Source of the DNA: Scatosoma sp045643825
GTDB lineage: Bacteria > Bacillota > Clostridia > Christensenellales > Borkfalkiaceae
Direction: 5' to 3'
Assembly: GCA_045643825.1 (NCBI GenBank)
Contig: JAZRFV010000054.1
Span: forward strand, 1-12,856
Length of the DNA: 12,856 bases
A program made the translations under genes and the position numbers. Under the pieces are notes generated by a model. The model saw only the letters and a list, made by a program, of their open reading frames with translations, was not told the origin of the DNA and ran no database searches. Below, piece after piece: positions 1 to 5,600 of this stretch; position 1 is the first letter of the stretch, and each line of letters starts with the position of its first letter.

Positions 1-464
1 GTCGTTCCTACAGTTCCGCCCCCGTAAACGTCTACTGGATTGCTTAAAGTTACCCCTGCACCCATCACAAGCTTATACCCGTTGGCACAAATATACTCCT
101 CGGGATTTACTTGCACGTTAATATCCGTCAGCGTAACGTTATCATAAATTTGCAAAGACGTTAATGCTGTTGCATCCAAACTACCCCCGGTAATTGTCAC
201 CGTCTTATTATGCCCCGTCCAAGTTCCCACAGGGACACTATCTTTCAAGACGATGATTCCCCCGTTCGATACTTGGTTAAGCGCATATTGCAAAGAAGCA
301 TACGGAGCGACTTCTGTACCATCATTGGCGTCACTACCGCCCGCAGATACGTATACCGTGTTTATTTCCGCAGTTGCGTTTAATAATTTTGCGCCCCCGA
401 AAATGCCAAACGACATTAAAGATATGAAAGCGCATAAACTTATTTTCTTTGTTATATTTTTCAT
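1..464 (-). CDS. Secreted right-handed beta-helix-type protein, N-terminal part (runs off left edge)
   Basis: The frame is open from the ATG at 464 to the window edge (154 residues visible, C-terminus missing). The start is supported by an AAGGGTGA ribosome binding site just upstream. Residues 1-32 form a signal peptide: basic MKNITKK, a hydrophobic core (LCAFISLMSFGIFGG), then a likely cleavage near NATA-E. The mature protein begins with VYVSAGGSDANDGT followed by APYASLQYAL and GGIIVLKDS. This resembles the opening of DUF1565/pectate-lyase-like beta-helix proteins, where a 'V..sGsD.NdGt..P..tlq.A' segment caps the solenoid. Short strand-turn repeats follow (TVTITGGSLDA, LQIYDNVTLTDINV, YKLVMGAGVTLSN), typical of a beta-helix stack. 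It is probably an exported surface or adhesin-like protein; no enzymatic residue can be judged from this fragment. It is translated downstream of the 44-residue peptide with a 10-nt gap, so the two are likely co-expressed. Confidence 0.88.
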   Translation of the reverse strand, partial: MKNITKKISLCAFISLMSFGIFGGAKLLNATAEINTVYVSAGGSDANDGTEVAPYASLQYALNQVSNGGIIVLKDSVPVGTWTGHNKTVTITGGSLDATALTSLQIYDNVTLTDINVQVNPEEYICANGYKLVMGAGVTLSNPVDVYGGGTVGT

Positions 465-474
465 AATGTCACCC

Positions 475-609
475 TTAACCATTCCCTTGCGTAAACCAAT
501 TGCTGTTCCATTCACCAAAATCATCCGCACTTTCGTTTATCGAAGCTGTTACAATATCCGCCTCATCAAAGAACCATACTATGATTGCAAGCTCTTCATA
601 TTTTTTCAT
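475..609 (-). CDS. 44-residue acidic peptide upstream of secreted protein gene
   Basis: A short reading frame starts at ATG 609-607 with a good GGAG ribosome binding site (GGAGTG, 5 nt from the ATG) and ends with TAA at 475. It begins MKKYEELAIIVWFFDEADIV and continues TASINESADDFGEWNSNWFTQGNG. The order of parts is a basic start, a short hydrophobic strand (AIIVWFF), an acidic DEADIVTAS stretch, then a Gly/Asn/Trp-rich tail. It has no signal peptide, transmembrane helix or cysteine. From memory, Clostridia genomes carry many unnamed short proteins of the pattern 'MKKYE-hydrophobic-F-(D/E)xxDVITxS' with a Gly/acidic/Trp tail, often near exported proteins; this fits, but the function is unknown. 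The 10-nt gap to the secreted beta-helix gene suggests translational coupling. Alternatives are a leader peptide or a precursor peptide; no modification enzyme is visible here. Confidence 0.72.
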   Translation of the reverse strand: MKKYEELAIIVWFFDEADIVTASINESADDFGEWNSNWFTQGNG

Positions 610-736
610 AATTACACTCCATCGTAAAAAGTTGCAAGTTTCAATCTACTAAATACTCATAGCGCATTAGATTGCCCATATTTATACACAGGCGGTGTAT
701 TCTTCCGCTATTTTATAATTATATTACAATAATTAT

Positions 737-764
737 ATCATATAGATCTTGTCGTGTCTCTCAA
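737..764 (-). promoter_or_regulatory. Candidate sigma-70 promoter for the leftward peptide/secreted-protein unit
   Basis: On the minus strand TTGAGA (759-764) and TATGAT (737-742) are separated by 16 bp. A second possible -10 (TATAAT, 732-737) overlaps but would have a 21-bp spacer. The placement is about 130 nt upstream of the peptide start, in a very AT-rich stretch, so it is plausible but not certain. Confidence 0.42.
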
Positions 765-1256
765 ATTTTTTTCCAATATTTGCAATTTTTTAACCATGTT
801 TTTCGCCAAAAAGCACATTATTATCTCAACAATTACCCACCGTAAATTCCGCCCATTTTATCATTCATCGCATACCTGGTATGCCTATTGCACATTTTAT
901 GGCACTATAAAGCGCAACAAGTAAAACGCCAAGGAAACGCAAATCGCTCCATATTTAGCTTGTTTTATACTTAAAATCAATCCCTCACATAATAAAAGAT
1001 TCACTTTTATTTAACAGAAAGCCTTTTTTATCTTACAACAAAGCATTACCCACATTTAATAGCTCAAAAATATTACTATGGCTAAATATTATGTTCGAAT
1101 TTTTGTTGACAAATTATTAACAACACCATTTCTATTGAAAGTTTTCGCATATTTGACAACTCTTTTCTAGTTTCGAGGACCTATTGATATTAGATTTTAT
1201 CGTTAATGTTTGTGAATTTACAATGTAAAACAGGTTTCAATCCACGCCGATATTTA
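765..1256. other. AT-rich intergenic stretch without a convincing gene
   Basis: No frame here has both a ribosome binding site and a protein-like composition. Visible structure includes a perfect palindrome at 870-884 (listed separately). There is also an AT-rich hairpin with an 8-bp stem and 5-nt loop (AATAAAAG at 991-998 pairing with CTTTTATT at 1004-1011), which lacks the GC-rich stem expected of a terminator. A single GTTTCAATCCACGC at 1234-1247 matches the end of many type I-C CRISPR repeats but has no second copy. The stretch probably holds only leftward upstream sequence and decayed DNA. Confidence 0.5.
870..884. repeat. Perfect 15-bp palindrome containing the CCAGGTATGCG motif
   Basis: GCATACC-T-GGTATGC is a perfect 7+1+7 inverted repeat. 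Read on the minus strand, 869-879 is CCAGGTATGCG, identical to 1747-1757 inside the inverted-repeat element on the plus strand. The palindrome lies about 100 bp upstream of the leftward candidate promoter, so it could be a dimeric repressor or activator site. An 11-bp match alone can arise by chance in a window this size, so the link is tentative. Confidence 0.4.
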
Positions 1257-1284
1257 TTGACAATCTCCTCCTTTTTGTTATACT
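1257..1284 (+). promoter_or_regulatory. Consensus-like sigma-70 promoter facing an intrinsic terminator
   Basis: A perfect -35 TTGACA (1257-1262) is followed by a 16-bp spacer and TATACT (1279-1284). The predicted start of transcription is near 1291. No protein gene with a ribosome binding site follows before the terminator at 1383-1411, which points to a short non-coding transcript. Confidence 0.6.
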
Positions 1285-1290
1285 AACTTT

Positions 1291-1411
1291 AAATTGAACT
1301 TGCATTAAAATTCTTAATGCAACCAACAAAACGATCGTTTAATTTTATAAAAATTTTTGGCATCCATTTTGGCGTTCAAATGAAAAAAGCCTTGAAAATC
1401 AAGGCTTTTTT
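1291..1411 (+). ncRNA. Candidate small RNA of about 120 nt (promoter, 5' hairpin, terminator)
   Basis: The segment lies between a strong promoter (1257-1284) and a perfect Rho-independent terminator (1383-1411). A 5' hairpin pairs TTGCATTAA (1300-1308) with TTAATGCAA (1314-1322) around a 5-nt loop, 9 bp without mismatch. A mostly unpaired A/T-rich middle (about 1323-1380) follows, then the terminator stem. This three-part arrangement is typical of a stand-alone bacterial regulatory RNA. It does not match any RNA family I recognise. It could instead be the leftover leader and terminator of a lost gene. Confidence 0.4.
1383..1411. terminator. Bidirectional intrinsic terminator
   Basis: A 13-bp perfect stem pairs AAAAAAGCCTTGA (1383-1395) with TCAAGGCTTTTTT (1399-1411) around an AAA loop. 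The AGCCTTGA core followed by T6 on the plus strand, and the mirror arrangement on the minus strand, make it competent in both directions. It ends the candidate small RNA from the left and could stop leftward transcription coming from 1454-1597. Confidence 0.8.
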
Positions 1412-1453
1412 CGTATCGTCGCACGTCTTCAATTCCTGGACGCTCGTTCCTCG

Positions 1454-1597
1454 CTATTCCGTCGCTTTGCTCCTTGCGACCGCACCAAAGTAAGGCATTT
1501 TTAAATAAATATTCAGTCGAAAATGCCCATTTTCACGAAAATCGGGTGGTTTGGCACCTGTTTTGGCACCTGTTTTACTAAAAAATATAGCCACCTA
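1454..1597 (-). pseudogene. Minus-strand coding-like remnant, possibly an old integrase tail
   Basis: Between TAG at 1597-1595 and TAG at 1456-1454 there is an open minus-strand frame of 46 codons with no start codon near its beginning and no ribosome binding site. It reads SKTGAKTGAKPPDFREN, then GHFRLNIYLKMPYFGAVARS, then KATE. The tandem TGAK and the position just in front of a terminator recall the C-terminal tails and downstream scars of tyrosine integrases of Clostridia mobile elements; this is from memory and unverified. A hairpin (GGCATTTT 1494-1501 with AAAATGCC 1520-1527) lies inside. It may equally be a dispersed intergenic repeat that happens to be open. Confidence 0.28.
1550..1572. 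repeat. Tandem TTTGGCACCTG direct repeat
   Basis: Two identical 11-nt copies (1550-1560 and 1562-1572) have a 12-nt period, followed by TTTT. On the minus strand they encode the duplicated TGAK of the coding-like remnant. The repeat could also be part of a recombination or binding site. Confidence 0.6.
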
Positions 1598-1714
1598 CTC
1601 TTGCTCTTTCTGTTTATATAGGAGGTGGGTTTAGCCCACAGTGCGCCTGTTTTTATTATCAAATTTTATTATTAGAGCTATTTCATACACCAAAATATCT
1701 TTACAAAACGAGGC

Positions 1715-1800
1715 ACCATGTATGTGTTGAAATAAAAACACCCCACCCAGGTATGCGTTAAAATAGAAAAGCACAATAAATTACTCAACACGTACATGGT
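1715..1800. repeat. 86-bp element bounded by 16-bp inverted repeats
   Basis: ACCATGTATGTGTTGA (1715-1730) is the inverse of TCAACACGTACATGGT (1785-1800) with a single mismatch; the arms flank a 54-bp core. The core holds a diverged direct copy of the left arm (CCAGGTATGCGTTAAAATA, 1747-1765), so the element has three related half-sites, two direct and one inverted. No clear target-site duplication flanks it. It could be a tiny non-autonomous mobile element, or a multi-site operator for the operon promoter about 100 bp downstream. Confidence 0.6.
1740..1753 (+). repeat. ACCCCACCCAGGTA motif, copy 1 of 2
   Basis: This 14-mer occurs exactly again at 12312-12325 in the same orientation. Copy 1 lies about 160 bp upstream of the operon promoter and copy 2 about 75 bp upstream of the fourth gene. 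Shared placement ahead of two rightward transcription units of the same locus suggests a common regulator or a dispersed repeat. One 14-mer pair by chance in about 13 kb is not very improbable, so the evidence is moderate. Confidence 0.4.
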
Positions 1801-1842
1801 ATAGGGAAACTCGATTTTTCTTTACAAATCCCCTCTTTTCAA

Positions 1843-1859
1843 ACCGTCAAACACCGTCA
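1843..1859 (+). promoter_or_regulatory. Tandem ACCGTCA operator-like repeat
   Basis: ACCGTCA occurs at 1843-1849 and 1853-1859, a 10-bp period that puts both copies on the same face of the helix. The pair is centred about 50 bp upstream of the operon's -35 hexamer. Two 7-bp direct repeats at one-turn spacing are the classic form of OmpR/PhoB-type response-regulator sites, so an activator site is a reasonable reading. The binding protein cannot be identified from this window. Confidence 0.35.
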
Positions 1860-1901
1860 TTTTAGACGTAAAATATTTATAATATTTTTAGTCCCATGTT
1901 C

Positions 1902-1930
1902 TTGACTATTAAACCAAAAAGTTGTATAAT
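1902..1930 (+). promoter_or_regulatory. Sigma-70 promoter of the LRR / pseudo-GH3 operon
   Basis: TTGACT (1902-1907) and a perfect TATAAT (1925-1930) are separated by the optimal 17 bp. Transcription should start near 1937, giving a 5' UTR of about 60 nt before the ATG at 1996. It is the only strong promoter directly ahead of the three close genes at 1996-12300. Confidence 0.82.
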
Positions 1931-1951
1931 ATATACAATCACTTTTTTTCA

Positions 1952-1975
1952 CGTTGCAATTGCAAGGTTGCAACG
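1952..1975 (+). promoter_or_regulatory. 5' UTR hairpin just upstream of the ribosome binding site
   Basis: CGTTGCAA (1952-1959) pairs perfectly with TTGCAACG (1968-1975) over 8 bp around the loop TTGCAAGG. The loop sequence repeats the stem motif (TTGCAA occurs three times), so alternative pairings are possible, including a TTGCAATTGCAA palindrome in the DNA. It ends 8 nt before the GAGGAGA ribosome binding site (1984-1990) and could tune translation or mRNA stability. As DNA it could be a repressor site just downstream of the transcription start. Confidence 0.45.
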
Positions 1976-1995
1976 CGTTATACGAGGAGATAATT

Positions 1996-2685
1996 ATGTT
2001 GTTCTGGACCTTGTTACTGGTATTAATAAGCATCGCTTACGCTCTTCTGTTGGTTTGGGTTCTGCCCAAGCTGATTTTGAAGAGCAATTATTCTATAACG
2101 CAGTCAAATGACCGCGGGTTGAAGAAATACAAATTCAACGATGACGATTATGCCATTGTGTACGAGCCTTCCATGGCATCGAGAAAATACATGTCGCAAT
2201 ACATCCTTGCGAAAAAGGACGGTAAGAAGACGTTTAAGGGCAAGGTTTCCTCCACCGTAAGCTATATCGATTTTGATATCGCCTTGTTTAACGGGCAAGA
2301 GGAATGCTTCTTGGTTATCAACGCGATGGACCTCATCGGCCCCGACGGGTTCACCAAGGAGGTAGAGCTCCCCAAAGAAACCGCGTATGCAAGCATTATT
2401 ATTAACCAAATCAATAAAAAGGAATTCCGCAAAACGCTCTTGGCGAGAATCAGCACCGCAAGGTTACTCCTCTTCGGCGGCGCGGCATTACTGCTTTCCA
2501 TCGGTATGACCATCGGCGTTACGTTTTCTCTCTCGCACATGTTTGGCGGATTGTTTAGAGAAACCTTCGCTGAAAAAATGCTGACGAGCGGTTGGTTATT
2601 CCTTATCCCCACGCTCATCTGCGCATTAAGTATCGCAGGCGCTTGTTACACGTTATATTTGAGAACTTCCAGGGCTAAAAGGTGA
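1996..2685 (+). CDS. Membrane protein of unknown function, three predicted transmembrane helices
   Basis: A 229-residue protein that I do not recognise. The ATG at 1996 is chosen because GAGGAGA lies 5 nt upstream; an in-frame TTG at 1954 falls inside the 5' UTR hairpin and has no ribosome binding site. Residues 2-27 form a first hydrophobic helix that looks like an uncleaved signal anchor. Residues 28-150 are a soluble mixed alpha/beta region with repeated Lys/Asp-rich turns. Residues 156-178 and 200-222 are two further helices separated by a short loop (GGLFRETFAEKMLTSGW). The tail RTSRAKR is basic and probably cytosolic, which puts the 28-155 domain outside and the last hairpin dipping out, though this topology is a rough estimate. 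It is the first gene of the operon and lies only 5 nt from the LRR gene, so its product probably acts with that protein, for example as an assembly or anchoring partner. Confidence 0.9.
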   Translation: MLFWTLLLVLISIAYALLLVWVLPKLILKSNYSITQSNDRGLKKYKFNDDDYAIVYEPSMASRKYMSQYILAKKDGKKTFKGKVSSTVSYIDFDIALFNGQEECFLVINAMDLIGPDGFTKEVELPKETAYASIIINQINKKEFRKTLLARISTARLLLFGGAALLLSIGMTIGVTFSLSHMFGGLFRETFAEKMLTSGWLFLIPTLICALSIAGACYTLYLRTSRAKR

Positions 2686-2690
2686 TTGCT

Positions 2691-5600
2691 ATGAATGAGA
2701 AAATTGTTTCAAAAGGCTTTTATACGCATCCGGTAATACCAAACTTTGTTGCCGTAAAGCAATATATGGTCGTAAGAAAGGGACAAGAAAACCAGCTTTT
2801 CTTCCGTTTTGAAAATCCGAAAAACGAAACCTTAACCGCCATTTCCTTTTCCGTAGAATGCTACGACATAGACGGGAACGTAGTGAAAACTGAAAAGATT
2901 GAACACTCCTCTTTAAAAGTAAAGGGGCGTTCTTGCTTTGTTGTCAACCGTCCCATCGTTATGGAACATGCTTACGCTGACTTCCAGGTTACCATCAATT
3001 CCGTCAACTACGGAGATTATCTTTACATAACGCACGGAAACGAGGTGGAGGTTGTCTACGAAAAGCAGGATAAATCCCACGAAATCGACCGCGTCCCCTA
3101 CCTTCACAAGATGGGTGGGCACACGCATAAATCGGTTTTAAGAACGCTTCACGCGCCCGGGTTCTTCCTTTCCCTTTTCTCCTTGATCATCGTTACCTTG
3201 TTCTTGGTTTTGGGGGTTAAGCTGTACAACTTCACCCGTACGGAAGAAATCTTCTCCCTTGATCGTGTAGAATACACCTTCGCCACCAAAAACCGTAAGA
3301 CAGGCCCCATCATCATCGTTGGCACCAAGTCAAAGGCAGGCCATATCATTATCCCCGATAAAATCGAAGGGCACGACGTTATCGCGGTGCATTCCAAGGC
3401 CTTCGCCCGTTCCAACGTACATACAATCGAATTTAAGGGCGAAATTGAAATTCAAGATTCCGCCTTTGCAAAGGCAAGCAATTTGCAGACGGTCCACATC
3501 GAATCCACTCCGCTTTTAGGTGCAAACGCCTTTGCAGGCTGTAAAAAATTGACCAGCGTTGTGATTGACAGAGGCCTTCAAACCGTTGAAGCGAATGCGT
3601 TTGACGGTTGTTCAGCCCTCTCCACCGTTTCCCTTCCCAGTACGGTATTCGCCGTTAAGGACAACGCTTTTGCAAACTGTACCAGCCTTAAAACGCTTAC
3701 CATCCCCGATTCCACAACGCAAATCGGTAGAACGATTTTGAAGAATTGCTCTTCGTTGGAGAATTTCCAAACCCCCTTCGTGGGCCCCGACGTGGAAGAT
3801 ATCCAAACCTTGGATTATTTCTTCGGTTCCGATAACGATTCCAGCGTGAAAAATCTTACCGTTACGAAATTGGATACCATCCCTTCGTACATGTTTGAAG
3901 ATGATACCAACCTTGAAACCGTAGAGTTCTCTACCCCCGTAACCAACATCGGCGCCTTCGCATTCAGCGGTTGTACCGAGCTTACGACCTTTGAGATTTC
4001 CCCCGAATTAACAAGCATCGGCGCAAGCGCCTTTGAAAATTGTTCGTCGTTGGAATCCGCTACGATTCCGAACGGTGTCACCTATATCCCCAACAACCTT
4101 TTCAAGGGTTGTACATCCATGGAAACGTTGGTTTTGTCGAACTCCTTAACGCAAATCGGCGAAGCCGCATTTATGAATTGTAGCGCGATTACCTCGTTGA
4201 ATATTCCTTCTACCGTAGTGTATATCGGCAACAACGCTTTGTCGAATTGTACGGGGCTCACCTCTCTTACGTTGCCCTTCCTTGGCAACACCGTACAATC
4301 CATCCCCAGACCTTTGTCGCACGTCATTGCAAGCGGTAGCTCCTGCTCGTTACAGGAATTCACCCTTTTGTCGGGCTACACGCTTCCCAACTATGCATTT
4401 GAAAGCTTTACGTCGCTCACGAAGGTTACCCTTCCCGCGACGATTACAACCATCCCCATCAATTGCTTCAACAACTGTCGTTCGCTTAAGGAGGTAAACA
4501 TTCCTGCAACGGTAACCAGCATCGGCGAATACGCGTTCGCAAACTGCTCCTCCATGCAAGCTGTTACGATCCCCGAAGCGGTTGTAAATACGGGTAGATA
4601 TGCTTTCTCGGGTTGTTCCTCGTTGGCTTCGGCGATTTTCCGTAACAATGCAACGACCATTGAAGATCACGCTTTCGCAGGTTGTACCTCGCTTACTTAT
4701 TTGAGTCTTCCGACCGATATCACGAGTCTTCCTCAAAGCGTCTGCGAAGGCTGTTCCGCATTGGAAACGATTATTCTCCCCGCAAACGTTGCCTCTATCC
4801 CTACGAGAGCGTTCTATAATTGCTCGGCACTCAAGAGCATCGTGCTTCCTTTGAGCTTGACCACGATTGAAAGCTCGGCATTTGAAAATTGTCAATCCCT
4901 TCCCACCTTCACCTTCCCCTCCAGTGTACATACAATTGGGGAACGTGCATTCTCGGGCTGTGCTTCCTTAAGCACGATTGAAATCCCGGAAACGATAACG
5001 AGTATTTCGTCCCACGTTTTCGATAATTGCAGCTCGCTGATTACCATGACGGCACCCTTCCCCTCGATTTATAGCTATGGTACGAACTTCGGCTATTATT
5101 TCTCGGGCTCGGGTACCCCTGACTCGTTAAAATACGTAACCATCTCCAGCGTGAGCGGTCAATCGTTGCCTTCCTACGCCTTCCAAAACTGTGCAGGCGT
5201 AGAAACCTTCGTTTTGCCCGACACCCTCACCACTATCGGTGCAAAGGCGTTTGAAAATTGCGCCTCCCTCACCTCGCTTGTTATCCCCGACAACGTTACC
5301 AACCTTGGTTACGGTGCGTTAATCGGCACGACGGCGTTGGAGAGCATTACCCTTCCCTACGCAGGGCTTACGACGAGCTATTCCGCAAACGGGTTTAAGT
5401 ATCTTTACTATGATACCAACACCTACAGCTACCAAATTCCTGAAAATCTGAATACGGTTACCCTTACCAAGGCAACCTCTATCCCTTCGGGCTCTTTCTC
5501 TGAAATGTCGAGCCTTCGTCAGGTAAACTTCCCTAATACGCTTACCAGCATCGGTTCGAATGCGTTCTACTACTGTACGTCTCTTGGGGAAATCGTGTTA

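Noticed and set aside
253..627. 124-codon plus-strand frame
   Set aside because: It lies antisense to the signal-peptide gene and the 44-residue peptide, both of which have proper ribosome binding sites; its protein has no coherent features.
1104..1132. TTGACA near 1104 as a second rightward promoter
   Set aside because: No acceptable -10 hexamer occurs at 15-19 bp downstream.
1078..1170. 30-codon hydrophobic frame starting MAKYYVRIF
   Set aside because: No ribosome binding site and AT-driven hydrophobic composition; not supportable as a gene.
1234..1247. GTTTCAATCCACGC, resembling one end of a type I-C CRISPR repeat
   Set aside because: Only one copy is present, the other half of the repeat is missing and no spacer-repeat spacing or cas gene is visible; most likely chance or a decayed trace.
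1380..1493. 37-codon plus-strand frame starting MKKALKIKAFF
   Set aside because: Its first codons are the terminator stem, there is no ribosome binding site, and the rest mirrors the minus-strand remnant.
1954..1995. Upstream TTG start extending the first operon gene by 14 residues
   Set aside because: The TTG lies in a 5' UTR hairpin without a ribosome binding site, whereas ATG 1996 has GAGGAGA at ideal spacing.
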